DNA from: Bacillus inaquosorum KCTC 13429
GTDB lineage: Bacteria; Bacillota; Bacilli; Bacillales; Bacillaceae
Direction of reading: 5' to 3'
DNA length: 64,000 nt
Assembly: GCF_000332645.1 (NCBI RefSeq)
Contig: NZ_AMXN01000008.1
Coordinates: 124,001 to 188,000 of the forward strand
Every line of letters starts with the position of its first letter. Position 1 is the first letter of the stretch. The notes under the pieces were generated by a model. It did not search any database and had not been told where the DNA came from. It saw nothing but the letters and a program-made list of their open reading frames with translations. Shown here one piece after another: positions 1 through 8,384 of the stretch. The translations under genes were made by a program, and so were the position numbers.

Positions 1-426
1 AGCGCCCATGTCGGATCGTGGGCATCAGGCTTTCTCGCCATTCTGATTTTGTTATTCGGATTCTGTGCTTTAATCGGAAACTATTATTATGGCGAAACCA
101 ATATCGGCTTTTTGAATAAAAGCAAAAAACTGATTTTTATCTACCGTATCGGCGTGCTGGCGATGATTGTGTTTGGCTGTGTTGCCAAAGTTCAGCTCGT
201 ATGGGATCTGGCTGATTTGTTCATGGGCTTGATGGTCGTCGTGAATTTAATCGCGATCTTCTTATTATCCAAGGTCGTTTTTACGGCGCTGAAAGACTAT
301 ACACGCCAGAAAAAAGCAGGCAAAGATCCGGTCTTTTATAAAGATGTACTCAAAAACCATAATGGCATTGAGTGCTGGCCGCTTTCTGACACAAAGGCTG
401 ACACACACAACAAACAAATATCATAA
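1..426 (+). CDS. glnT: Sodium/glutamine symporter GlnT, C-terminal part
   Basis: The reading frame is open from base 1, so only the last 141 residues are present. It encodes the end of an alanine/glycine:cation symporter family permease. At least two hydrophobic helices can be seen, followed by a charged cytoplasmic tail starting near KDYTRQKKAGKDP. The position directly before mmuM matches glnT (ybgH) of B. subtilis 168, whose product takes up glutamine with sodium and is paired with a glutaminase gene lying before this window. Family membership is clear; the substrate is inferred from synteny. Confidence 0.85.
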   Translation, partial: SAHVGSWASGFLAILILLFGFCALIGNYYYGETNIGFLNKSKKLIFIYRIGVLAMIVFGCVAKVQLVWDLADLFMGLMVVVNLIAIFLLSKVVFTALKDYTRQKKAGKDPVFYKDVLKNHNGIECWPLSDTKADTHNKQIS

Positions 427-430
427 AAAA

Positions 431-468
431 AGGGTGTTCAGACATACGGGCTGAACACCTTTCTCTTG
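431..468 (+). terminator. Terminator after glnT
   Basis: Ten-base stem GGGTGTTCAG / CTGAACACCT with a 9-base loop, followed by TTTCTCTT, just after the glnT stop codon. Confidence 0.8.
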
Positions 469-476
469 TTCGTTTA

Positions 477-505
477 TTGACAAACATGTAAGCGTCCATT
501 ACGAT
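477..505 (+). promoter_or_regulatory. Sigma-A promoter of mmuM
   Basis: TTGACA at 477-482, a 17-bp spacer and TACGAT at 500-505. It lies after the glnT terminator and about 50 bp before mmuM, so mmuM appears to be transcribed separately from glnT. Confidence 0.6.
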
Positions 506-553
506 TTTCATATCTTTTTCAAAAAAATCTGAAAGAAGGCATCGGTACATTCT

Positions 554-1501
554 ATGAATCCTATCCAACACATTCTTGATACATACCCGCTCATCGTATT
601 AGACGGCGCAATGGCAACCGAGCTTGAACGCAAGGGCTGTGATTTGAACGACAGTCTCTGGTCGGCAAAAATTCTGCTGGAAGAGCCGAACCTGATTAAA
701 CAAGTTCATACTGATTATTTCGCGGCAGGCGCTGACTGTGCGATTACCGCCAGCTATCAGTCTACGTTTGAGGGCTTTGCCGCACGCGGGCTGAGCGAAG
801 CGGAAGCACGCCGGCTCATCGAGATGTCCGTCACCATCGCAGCTGAAGCACGTGATGAATTTTGGGCGGTTGGAGAAAACCGTCTGAATCGGCCAAAACC
901 GATTATTGCGGCTTCTGTAGGCCCTTATGGCGCTTATCTTGCGGACGGCTCTGAGTATCGCGGCAACTACGGAATCTCAGAGGATGAACTGGTTGAATTT
1001 CATCGCCCCCGCATGAAAGCGCTGATCGAAGCCGGAGCTGATGTTTTGGCATGCGAAACGATTCCGTGTCTGACCGAAGCAAAAGCGATTGTGCGGGTGC
1101 TCAAGGAGTTCCCTGAAACATATACGTGGATCAGCTTCAGTGCAAAAGACGGTCTGCACATCAGTGACGGAACACCTGCCGCTGACTGTGCGTCATGGCT
1201 TGATGAGCACCGCCAAATTGCAGCGCTCGGCATTAACTGCACGCCGCTTCAGCATATCCCTTCCTTGATAGAGGAGTTAAAAAAGCAGACATCAAAACCG
1301 ATCATCGTCTACCCGAATTCAGGCGAGCAGTATGATCCGGAAACAAAAACGTGGAACGGCGCAGCATGCGCAGAGCCTTACGGAACAAGCGCCAGCACTT
1401 GGCATGAAAAAGGAGCGAAGCTGATTGGCGGCTGCTGCCGGACAAAACCCGAAGATATTCAAGAAATTGCGGCTTGGGCGCGCTCATTAAAAACAACTTG
1501 A
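554..1501 (+). CDS. mmuM: Homocysteine S-methyltransferase MmuM
   Basis: Transfers a methyl group from S-methylmethionine to homocysteine, giving methionine in the cytoplasm. The 315 residues form one S-methyltrans barrel domain. Three cysteines fit the zinc site of the family: one in LGINCTP and the pair in IGGCCRTKP near the C-terminus. The N-terminal LDGAMATELERKG is also typical. It corresponds to ybgG of 168. The permease gene downstream may supply the methyl donor. The Shine-Dalgarno match is weak and distant, but the start agrees with the usual family length. Confidence 0.92.
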   Translation: MNPIQHILDTYPLIVLDGAMATELERKGCDLNDSLWSAKILLEEPNLIKQVHTDYFAAGADCAITASYQSTFEGFAARGLSEAEARRLIEMSVTIAAEARDEFWAVGENRLNRPKPIIAASVGPYGAYLADGSEYRGNYGISEDELVEFHRPRMKALIEAGADVLACETIPCLTEAKAIVRVLKEFPETYTWISFSAKDGLHISDGTPAADCASWLDEHRQIAALGINCTPLQHIPSLIEELKKQTSKPIIVYPNSGEQYDPETKTWNGAACAEPYGTSASTWHEKGAKLIGGCCRTKPEDIQEIAAWARSLKTT

Positions 1502-1526
1502 CTTATCGGAATTGTTTGTATATTCT
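1498..1526 (+). promoter_or_regulatory. Candidate sigma-A promoter of the permease gene
   Basis: TTGACT (its TGA is the mmuM stop codon), a 17-bp spacer and TATTCT. The start point would be near 1533, upstream of the hairpin at 1550. Confidence 0.5.
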
Positions 1527-1549
1527 ATCTAAAAGCCGGTACGCCGGAG

Positions 1550-1580
1550 TCTCGTGTCACTCGCTGACATGAGATTTTTT
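1550..1580 (+). terminator. Intrinsic terminator or attenuator before the permease gene
   Basis: Ten-pair stem TCTCGTGTCA / TGACATGAGA (one G-U pair), 5-base loop CTCGC, then six T. It lies only 42 bases before the permease start and after a possible promoter, so it could end mmuM mRNA or act as a leader attenuator. A small CCGG-TACG-CCGG hairpin at 1536-1547 precedes it. Confidence 0.65.
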
Positions 1581-1621
1581 ATTAGGAAGGAAATAAATCG
1601 CCGATAGAAAGTTGGAAAAAG

Positions 1622-3034
1622 ATGAACTCTGCTCACAACAAGAATGAGACAAACTTTCAGAGAAGTATGAAAAGCCGGCACCTCTTTATGCTTTCCTTAG
1701 GAGGTGTCATCGGAACCGGGCTGTTTTTAAGCTCTGGCTACACCATTCAGCAGGCAGGCCCGGCAGGAACAATACTCGCCTACCTAGTCGGGGCCGGAAT
1801 CGTCTATTTGGTCATGCTGTGCCTTGGTGAGCTGTCAGTGGCCATGCCTGTAACAGGCGCCTTTCACACCTATGCAGCCAAATACATAGGGCCGGGCACC
1901 GGATTTACGGTCGCTTGGCTGTACTGGCTGACATGGACCGTGGCATTGGGATCAGAATTCACAGCAGCCGGCCTGTTAATGCAGCGCTGGTTCCCCCATA
2001 CGTCCGTTTGGATGTGGAGCGCCGTCTTTGCGCTGTTCATTTTTTTGCTGAACGCATTTTCGGTCAAGTTTTTCGCTGAATCAGAATTTTGGTTTTCCAG
2101 CATCAAAGTATTAGCCATTGTATTGTTTATTCTTTTAGGCGGCTCTGCCATGTTCGGCATCATCCCGATCAAAGGCGGAGAAGCCGCTCCGATGCTGTCC
2201 AACTTCACAGCGGAAGGCGGGCTCTTTCCAAATGGATTTGTCCCGATTTTGATGACGATGCTGTCTGTCAATTTTGCCTTTTCGGGTACTGAGCTGATCG
2301 GAATTGCCGCAGGAGAAAGCGTTGATCCCGACAAGACGATACCAAAAGCGATTAAAACAACGGTCTGGCGTCTCTCACTCTTCTTTGTCGGAACGATTTT
2401 TGTGCTGTCAGGGCTGATTCCGATTCAAGAAGCTGGCGTCATCAAAAGTCCGTTTGTTGCTGTCTTTGACAGAGTCGGTGTCCCGTACGCAGCCGACATC
2501 ATGAACTTTGTCATCCTGACAGCGATCCTGTCAGCGGCTAATTCCGGACTCTACGCTTCTTCCCGGATGCTGTGGTCTTTATCAAAAGAAAAAACGCTTC
2601 ACCCGACATTTGCAAAGCTGACGTCAAAAGGAACCCCATTTAACGCGCTGGTGTTCAGCATGATCGGCGGCATTCTGTCATTGCTGTCCAGCGTATTTGC
2701 GCCAGACACTGTATATGTTGTGCTCGTATCGATTTCCGGTTTTGCGGTCGTAGTTGTATGGATGGGAATCGCCGCTTCTCAATTCATGTTCAGAAAACGT
2801 TATGTCGAAGCGGGAAACAAGGTTGCCGATCTGAAATACCGGACCCCTTGGTATCCGTTCGTGCCGATTGCCGCGTTCCTGTTATGCCTGGCTTCCGTCA
2901 TCGGCATAGCCTTTGATCCAAATCAAAGAATCGCACTGTATTGCGGCATTCCGTTTATGGCCATCTGCTATGCAGTGTATTATGCGAAAAACCGCAAAAG
3001 CCAGCCGACTGCTGATATGACTCATTCAAAATAA
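1622..3034 (+). CDS. ybgF: Amino-acid permease (YbgF, probable S-methylmethionine permease)
   Basis: A 470-residue APC-superfamily permease with about 12 membrane helices. The N-terminal consensus [18 protein letters not shown] is the usual first-helix signature, and [14 protein letters not shown] follows helix 6. It sits directly downstream of mmuM in the same direction, which suggests uptake of S-methylmethionine or a related amino acid; that substrate is inferred from context only. The start ATG has only a poor ribosome-binding site (GGAAAAAG right in front). An intrinsic terminator separates it from mmuM. Confidence 0.85.
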   Translation: MNSAHNKNETNFQRSMKSRHLFMLSLGGVIGTGLFLSSGYTIQQAGPAGTILAYLVGAGIVYLVMLCLGELSVAMPVTGAFHTYAAKYIGPGTGFTVAWLYWLTWTVALGSEFTAAGLLMQRWFPHTSVWMWSAVFALFIFLLNAFSVKFFAESEFWFSSIKVLAIVLFILLGGSAMFGIIPIKGGEAAPMLSNFTAEGGLFPNGFVPILMTMLSVNFAFSGTELIGIAAGESVDPDKTIPKAIKTTVWRLSLFFVGTIFVLSGLIPIQEAGVIKSPFVAVFDRVGVPYAADIMNFVILTAILSAANSGLYASSRMLWSLSKEKTLHPTFAKLTSKGTPFNALVFSMIGGILSLLSSVFAPDTVYVVLVSISGFAVVVVWMGIAASQFMFRKRYVEAGNKVADLKYRTPWYPFVPIAAFLLCLASVIGIAFDPNQRIALYCGIPFMAICYAVYYAKNRKSQPTADMTHSK

Positions 3035-3065
3035 AAAGAACCTGCCTCCGGGCAGGTTCTTTTTC
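3032..3065. terminator. Bidirectional terminator between ybgF and ilvE
   Basis: Stem AGAACCTGCC / GGCAGGTTCT with a TCCG loop, flanked by A-run and T-run. It serves the two converging genes. Confidence 0.9.
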
Positions 3066-3069
3066 ATCT

Positions 3070-4158
3070 TCAAACTTCCACCGTCCAGTTGAACGGCCCT
3101 TTTACTTTGCCAAGCTGAATATCTGTTATCGTTTCATACAGCTTTTTCGAGATGTCTCCGATTTGTCCGTCGCCTACAATCACCGTTTTTCCATGAATAT
3201 TGAGTTCACCGACAGGCGTAACAACCGCTGCCGTGCCCGTTCCGAATACCTCTGTCAATTCCCCGCGTACAGAAGCCGAATAAATCTCATCAATCGAAAT
3301 TTTCTCCTCACGAACCGGAATGCCCCAGCTGCGAATCAGTTCAATCGCAGACGCACGTGTTACTCCGCTTAAAATACTTCCGCTTAAAGCCGGTGTGACA
3401 GCTTCCCCGTTAATGACGAAAAAAATGTTCATGCTCCCTACTTCTTCCGCGTATTTCTTTTCAATGGCGTCCAGCCACAGCACCTGGTCATAGCCCAGCT
3501 CATTCGCTTTCCGCTGCGCCTGAAGGCTGGCCGCGTAATTTCCGGATGTTTTTGCGCTGCCGACTCCGCCGTTCACCGCCCGAACGTACTCATCTTCGAC
3601 GTAGATTCTAACTGGCTTCATCTGATCGCCATAATAGGAGCCGACAGGAGAAAGCACGATCATAAATGTATAGCTTTTGGATGCCTTCACACCGAGACTC
3701 GGTTCTGTGGCAATGACAAACGGACGAATATACAGTGACGTTCCCTTTTCCTTTGGAACCCAATCTTTCTCCAGCTCAACTAATTGCGTCAATGCCTCAA
3801 GCACCAGCTCTTCGTCTAAAGGAGGCATACTCATGCGCTCACACGATCTGTTCAGCCGCTTGATATTTTGATCCGGCCGGAACAGCAGCACCCTGCCATC
3901 TTCCGTTCTGTACGCTTTTAACCCCTCAAAGACAGCCTGGCCGTAATGAAAAACAGATGCAGACGGATCAAGCGTAAGCGGCGCGTACGGGGCAATTCTC
4001 GGATGATGCCAGCCTATTCCCTCTTCATAATCCATCACAAACATATAATCTGTAAAATATTTTCCGAATCCTAAGGATGACGGGTCGGGCTTTTCCTTAT
4101 GAAATGCAATTTTTTCTCGTTCGATAAGCTTATTCAATTTGATCAGCACACCTTTCAC
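3070..4158 (-). CDS. ilvE: Branched-chain amino-acid aminotransferase IlvE
   Basis: Class IV PLP aminotransferase that interconverts Leu, Ile and Val with their 2-oxo acids. Recognisable blocks are FHYGQAVFEGLKAYR, YIRPFVIATEP, the PLP lysine region GSAKTSGNYAAS, EVGSMNIFFV and TEVFGTGTAAVV. It corresponds to ybgE of 168. The outermost start is GTG with no Shine-Dalgarno sequence. An in-frame TTG at 4137, preceded by AAAGGTG, would give 355 residues, closer to the usual size, and may be the true start. A CodY-like box lies about 90 bp upstream, consistent with nutrient control. Confidence 0.93.
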   Translation of the reverse strand: MKGVLIKLNKLIEREKIAFHKEKPDPSSLGFGKYFTDYMFVMDYEEGIGWHHPRIAPYAPLTLDPSASVFHYGQAVFEGLKAYRTEDGRVLLFRPDQNIKRLNRSCERMSMPPLDEELVLEALTQLVELEKDWVPKEKGTSLYIRPFVIATEPSLGVKASKSYTFMIVLSPVGSYYGDQMKPVRIYVEDEYVRAVNGGVGSAKTSGNYAASLQAQRKANELGYDQVLWLDAIEKKYAEEVGSMNIFFVINGEAVTPALSGSILSGVTRASAIELIRSWGIPVREEKISIDEIYSASVRGELTEVFGTGTAAVVTPVGELNIHGKTVIVGDGQIGDISKKLYETITDIQLGKVKGPFNWTVEV

Positions 4159-4243
4159 ACCATAATTGTTTAAATATTCAGTCTTTTTAAAGCTGCAAAA
4201 AGTATACAGCCTCTCCTTTTATCATACGCCGCTTCAAACCTAT

Positions 4244-4258
4244 AAATTTCAGAATATT
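4244..4258. promoter_or_regulatory. CodY-like box upstream of ilvE
   Basis: Read on the minus strand it is AATATTCTGAAATTT, 13 of 15 matches to the CodY consensus AATTTTCWGAAAATT. CodY control of this aminotransferase is known in B. subtilis. Promoter-like TATAAT and TTGACA elements lie just upstream at about 4270-4300, but only 12 bp apart, so the exact promoter is unclear. Confidence 0.6.
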
Positions 4259-4349
4259 CTTTAGGATCATCAGCTATTATACACCACATTCATTGTCAAA
4301 TGAAGATGAAATAAAAGAAAAACAGCCAGATTCATTCCGGCTGTCTGAT

Positions 4350-4625
4350 TTAGATTGCTAAATACAGGACGACAATATGGCAAATCAGTAAAATATACAC
4401 CGCAATCACAAATTGCCAATTGATCTTCTGCGCCCATGCAAACACCACCATCAAAATAGGAAGTATCACTATTCCTGCCAGCTTGTTAACCGTCATATCC
4501 GGACTGTTCGTTCCATCATAATGAATCGGCATTTCCGCCGGCAGAAACGGGTAAAACACGATTGAAAGGATGAAAGCAGCAATGACAGCCCCCCACAGCA
4601 CTTTTCCATTCGTCAATAAAAACAT
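4350..4625 (-). CDS. ybgB: Small membrane protein YbgB
   Basis: Ninety-one residues with three hydrophobic helices. The segment FLPAEMPIHYDGTNSPD between helices 1 and 2 resembles the DUF1648 motif (Pro, His and Gly in a short extracellular loop) found in small Bacillus membrane proteins. It lies downstream of gamR in the same direction, 33 bp after its stop, and may be cotranscribed. No function can be read from the sequence. Confidence 0.75.
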   Translation of the reverse strand: MFLLTNGKVLWGAVIAAFILSIVFYPFLPAEMPIHYDGTNSPDMTVNKLAGIVILPILMVVFAWAQKINWQFVIAVYILLICHIVVLYLAI

Positions 4626-4658
4626 AGAACCACCATTCCCTTCTTAAAACACATTGCT

Positions 4659-5366
4659 TTATGAATGATATGACTGTTCAACGGTGAATTTCGTTCGGTC
4701 TCCCCGCGTAATAATTTGCGCATATTCCACCACATCTTCATTTTTATCATAGGTGAGGGATTCTGATAAAAACGCAGGCGCTCCGACATTGGTTAACAAG
4801 TGGCCGCTGATCGTTTCATCCGTTAAAATCGGCTCGATCGATTCCGTGCCCCTGCTGATTTCAATATTGTATTTTGTCCTTAACAGTTCAAACAGCGAGC
4901 CGGTGCACTCTTCCTGCGCCAGCCCCGGTGCCGCTTTCCAAGGAATATATGAGGTGTGATACTGCAAAGGCTCCCCCTCGGCGTATCTGACTCTGACAAG
5001 CTTGTTGACAGGTTCATTCTCTTTCATTTTCAAAAGCTCGGCAATGGAGTGATCAGCAGGGATCACCACGAGTTCAAGCACTTTTGATTCAGAACGCAGG
5101 CCTCTCATTTGTTCTGCAAAGCTCGTAATCTTGTGCGGAATCGGCGTTTGTATTTTTGCCGCCGAAACAAAAGTTCCTTTTCCTTGAATCCGTTTAATAT
5201 ATCCCTCAAGCTCAAGCTGCTGCAGGGCCAGTCTCACAGTTGTTCTGCTGACATCATATTGCTCGCAAAACTCGCTCTCCGTCGGCAGCTGATCATTCGC
5301 CTGATATTTGCCCGACTTAATTAATTCAATGATTTTAAACTTGATAACAGAATATAAAGCTGTCAT
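4659..5366 (-). CDS. gamR: GntR-family repressor GamR
   Basis: A 235-residue HutC-type GntR regulator. The N-terminal winged helix contains the signature [26 protein letters not shown]; the C-terminal half (from about residue 85) is the UTRA effector domain expected to bind an amino-sugar phosphate. It is divergent from gamA-gamP and corresponds to ybgA (gamR), which represses those genes until glucosamine is present. The start was chosen at the ATG preceded by GGGGAG at 7 bases; the longer frame has no ribosome-binding site. Confidence 0.92.
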   Translation of the reverse strand: MTALYSVIKFKIIELIKSGKYQANDQLPTESEFCEQYDVSRTTVRLALQQLELEGYIKRIQGKGTFVSAAKIQTPIPHKITSFAEQMRGLRSESKVLELVVIPADHSIAELLKMKENEPVNKLVRVRYAEGEPLQYHTSYIPWKAAPGLAQEECTGSLFELLRTKYNIEISRGTESIEPILTDETISGHLLTNVGAPAFLSESLTYDKNEDVVEYAQIITRGDRTKFTVEQSYHS

Positions 5367-5465
5367 TTCATTCTCCCCATTCTGTATGCAACCGTTCTTT
5401 TTGATTGAGACCATAATATCACTTGCCTTCTAAATATGAAAGATTTGTATCCTTCTTTTATAACA

Positions 5466-5480
5466 AATTTTCAGAAATTA
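5466..5480. promoter_or_regulatory. CodY-like box in the gamR-gamA intergenic region
   Basis: AATTTTCAGAAATTA matches the CodY consensus at 13 of 15 positions. It lies immediately upstream of the gamA -35 element. Binding is inferred only. Confidence 0.4.
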
Positions 5481-5483
5481 ATA

Positions 5484-5512
5484 TTGACAGTTTGATAATA
5501 GCGGTGCTAAAT
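5484..5512 (+). promoter_or_regulatory. Sigma-A promoter of gamA-gamP
   Basis: TTGACA at 5484-5489, a 17-bp spacer and CTAAAT at 5507-5512. The predicted start falls within the palindrome at 5518-5531. Confidence 0.65.
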
Positions 5513-5517
5513 TCGTA

Positions 5518-5531
5518 ATGACAACTGTCAT
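5518..5531. promoter_or_regulatory. Candidate GamR operator
   Basis: ATGACA-AC-TGTCAT, perfect 6-bp arms around a 2-bp centre, overlapping the predicted gamA transcription start. Position and symmetry fit a GntR/HutC-type repressor site. Confidence 0.55.
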
Positions 5532-5583
5532 AAATTGATCATAACAAATATGATGCTTGTCTATCTCTTTGAGGGGGTGTCAC

Positions 5584-6333
5584 ATGAAGATTCTTATCGC
5601 CAATCACTATGAAGAACTCTGTAAGTTAAGCGCTAACATTATTAAAGAACATGTACAGGCTAAGAAAGATGCCGTACTCGGCCTGGCAACAGGAAGCACG
5701 CCGGTCGGCTTGTACAAGCAGCTGATTTCAGACTATCAAGCAGGCGAAATCGACTTTTCAAAGGTTACTACATTTAATTTGGATGAATACGCAGGTCTCT
5801 CTCCATCTCATCCGCAAAGTTATAACCATTTTATGCACGAGCATCTTTTTCAGCATATCAATATGCAGCCTGATCATATCCATATCCCGCAAGGAGACAA
5901 TCCGCAGCTTGAGGCTGAATGCATGGTATACGAGGATCTCATCCGTCAGGCGGGAGGCATTGATGTTCAAATCCTCGGCATCGGCGCCAATGGCCATATC
6001 GGTTTTAATGAACCTAGATCTGATTTTGAGGATCGGACACGAATCGTTAAGCTGTCAGAAAGCACAATACAGGCAAATGCCAGATTCTTCGGCGGCGATC
6101 CTGTCCTGGTGCCGAGACTTGCGATTTCAATGGGCATTAAAACCATCATGGAATTCAGTAAACAAATTGTGCTTTTAGCGAGTGGCGAGGAAAAAGCAGA
6201 CGCCATTCAAAAGATGGCTGAAGGCCCTGTCACGACAGATGTACCGGCCTCAATTCTTCAAAAACACAATCATGTAACCGTTATCGCCGATCAAAAAGCA
6301 GCTCAAAAACTAAAGAAAGCATCATACTTATAA
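5584..6333 (+). CDS. gamA: Glucosamine-6-phosphate deaminase GamA
   Basis: Converts glucosamine 6-phosphate to fructose 6-phosphate and ammonia. The protein has 249 residues from the ATG preceded by GAGGGGGTG; the nine extra residues upstream are not translated. Family marks are VLGLATGSTPVGLYKQL, the FNLDEY loop carrying the catalytic aspartate, and ILGIGANGHIGFNEP with the active-site His. It is the first gene of a two-gene operon with gamP (11-bp gap) that serves glucosamine as a carbon and nitrogen source, opposite in direction to GlmS encoded later in the window. Confidence 0.95.
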   Translation: MKILIANHYEELCKLSANIIKEHVQAKKDAVLGLATGSTPVGLYKQLISDYQAGEIDFSKVTTFNLDEYAGLSPSHPQSYNHFMHEHLFQHINMQPDHIHIPQGDNPQLEAECMVYEDLIRQAGGIDVQILGIGANGHIGFNEPRSDFEDRTRIVKLSESTIQANARFFGGDPVLVPRLAISMGIKTIMEFSKQIVLLASGEEKADAIQKMAEGPVTTDVPASILQKHNHVTVIADQKAAQKLKKASYL

Positions 6334-6344
6334 AGGAGACTGTC

Positions 6345-8240
6345 ATGTTTAAAAAGGCATTTCAAATTCTGCAGCAGCTTGGCCGCGCGTTGATGACTCC
6401 GGTTGCCGTCCTCCCGGCAGCCGGTCTTTTGCTCCGTTTCGGTGACAAGGATTTACTGAACATCCCTATTATAAAGGATGCGGGCGGCGTTGTATTCGAC
6501 AACCTGCCGCTGATTTTCGCCGTGGGGGTCGCGATCGGTTTAGCCGGCGGCGAAGGTGTAGCCGGACTTGCCGCTGTTATCGGATACTTAATTTTAACCG
6601 TCACCCTCGACAACATGGGAAAATTGCTCGGCCTTCAGCCTCCGTATGAAGGAGCCGAGCACCTGATTGATATGGGGGTATTCGGAGGAATCATCATCGG
6701 GCTTCTTGCCGCATATTTATATAAGCGTTTTTCATCAATCGAGCTGCATCCGGTCCTTGGATTTTTCTCAGGAAAACGGTTTGTCCCGATTATTACTTCC
6801 ATCAGTTCATTGGTAATCGGCGTGATTTTCTCATTTGTTTGGCCGCTGATCCAAAACGGAATTAACGCAGCCAGCAGTTTAATTGCCGATTCAACGATCG
6901 GCCTGTTCTTTTATGCAACGATCTATCGTTTGCTGATTCCTTTTGGCCTGCATCATATTTTTTATACACCTTTCTACTTTATGATGGGAGAATACACAGA
7001 CCCGTCAACAGGCAATACCGTAACCGGCGACCTGACAAGGTTTTTCGCGGGAGACCCGACAGCTGGGCGCTTTATGATGGGGGATTTCCCTTACATGATT
7101 TTCTGTCTGCCGGCAGTTGCTCTTGCCATTATTCATACAGCGCGTCCGGAAAAGAAAAAAATGATCTCCGGCGTTATGATTTCTGCGGCGCTCACATCTT
7201 TGCTGACAGGCATTACAGAGCCGGTTGAGTTTTCTTTCTTGTTCGTTGCGCCCGTGCTCTATTTGATTAACTCTATTCTCGCCGGCGTCATCTTTGTCGT
7301 TTGTGATTTATTCCATGTTCGCCACGGCTATACATTCTCAGGCGGCGGAATTGACTACGTCTTGAACTACGGACTGTCGACAAACGGCTGGGTTGTCATT
7401 CCTGTCGGGATCGTGTTTGCATTCATTTATTATTATTTGTTCCGATTTGCGATTTTGAAATGGAACTTGAAAACACCCGGCCGTGAAACAGATGAAGCCG
7501 ATCAGACTGAGGCAAAAGCTCCTGTCGCAAAAGACCAGCTTGCCTTTCATGTGCTGAAGGCCTTGGGCGGACAGCAAAATATCGCCAACCTGGATGCGTG
7601 TATTACAAGGCTTCGCGTGACCGTTCATCAGCCGAGCCAAGTCAGCAAGGACGAATTAAAACGGCTTGGCGCCGTAGGTGTGCTGGAAGTCAATAACAAC
7701 TTCCAGGCGATATTCGGAACAAAATCCGATGCTTTAAAAGACGACATCAAAACGATCATGGCCGGAGGCGTCCCGGACACCGCCGCCGCACTGGATACAG
7801 AGCCTGACAAGCAGCAGAAGCACGCTTCCGAAGAGACTTTTATTTATCCGGTTAAAGGAGAAACGGTCTCTCTGACAGACGTGCCTGATCAAGTCTTTTC
7901 AGAAAAAATGATGGGCGAGGGCTTTGCGATTGACCCATCAGAAGGAAAAGTCGTTGCCCCTGCAGATGGCGAAGTTGTCTCCATTTTTCCAACGAAGCAC
8001 GCCATCGGCTTTATGAGCGCCGGCGGCACCGAAATCCTGATTCATGTCGGCATTGATACCGTCAAGTTGAATGGAGAAGGCTTTGAAGCTCATATCACGA
8101 GCGGACAAGCCGTCAAACAAGGCGAACTGCTTCTCACATTTGAACTCGATTACATCAAGCAGCATGCCGCTTCGGCTGTAACACCGGTTATTTTCACAAA
8201 TGCATCTGAAGAAGAGATGAAGCACATCCACATGAAGTAA
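6345..8240 (+). CDS. gamP: Glucosamine PTS transporter EIICBA, GamP
   Basis: Phosphotransferase-system permease of 631 residues that takes up and phosphorylates glucosamine. Domain order: membrane EIIC (1-380; GLHHIFYTPFYFMMG and GITEPVEFSFLF are typical), EIIB (about 400-480, phosphocysteine in DACITRLRVTV) and EIIA (about 490-631, histidine in ILIHVGIDTV). It is downstream of gamA and followed by a strong terminator. All three domains appear intact. Confidence 0.95.
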   Translation: MFKKAFQILQQLGRALMTPVAVLPAAGLLLRFGDKDLLNIPIIKDAGGVVFDNLPLIFAVGVAIGLAGGEGVAGLAAVIGYLILTVTLDNMGKLLGLQPPYEGAEHLIDMGVFGGIIIGLLAAYLYKRFSSIELHPVLGFFSGKRFVPIITSISSLVIGVIFSFVWPLIQNGINAASSLIADSTIGLFFYATIYRLLIPFGLHHIFYTPFYFMMGEYTDPSTGNTVTGDLTRFFAGDPTAGRFMMGDFPYMIFCLPAVALAIIHTARPEKKKMISGVMISAALTSLLTGITEPVEFSFLFVAPVLYLINSILAGVIFVVCDLFHVRHGYTFSGGGIDYVLNYGLSTNGWVVIPVGIVFAFIYYYLFRFAILKWNLKTPGRETDEADQTEAKAPVAKDQLAFHVLKALGGQQNIANLDACITRLRVTVHQPSQVSKDELKRLGAVGVLEVNNNFQAIFGTKSDALKDDIKTIMAGGVPDTAAALDTEPDKQQKHASEETFIYPVKGETVSLTDVPDQVFSEKMMGEGFAIDPSEGKVVAPADGEVVSIFPTKHAIGFMSAGGTEILIHVGIDTVKLNGEGFEAHITSGQAVKQGELLLTFELDYIKQHAASAVTPVIFTNASEEEMKHIHMK

Positions 8241-8270
8241 AAAAGTCCCCCCTGCTGCGGGGGACTTTTT
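8241..8270 (+). terminator. Terminator of gamA-gamP
   Basis: GTCCCCC / GGGGGAC stem followed by TTTTT, right after the gamP stop codon. Confidence 0.9.
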
Positions 8271-8281
8271 CGCCAACATAA

Positions 8282-8295
8282 TGAAAGCGCTGTCA
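8282..8295. promoter_or_regulatory. CcpA cre site upstream of gltP
   Basis: TGAAAGCGCTGTCA is a near-perfect match to the cre consensus TGWAANCGNTNWCA. It lies about 90 bp before gltP, between the gamP terminator and gltP. It suggests carbon catabolite control of gltP. Confidence 0.7.
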
Positions 8296-8384
8296 AAATA
8301 AAATAATTTGAAAAAAGGTGTTTGCAATTGATTCACGAATGATATGAATATGCCTAAATCTTATCATTCTAAAGGGGGATTCAT

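Noticed and set aside
4270..4300. TATAAT and TTGACA upstream of ilvE as one promoter
   Set aside because: The two hexamers are only 12 bp apart, too close for sigma-A; the real pairing is uncertain.
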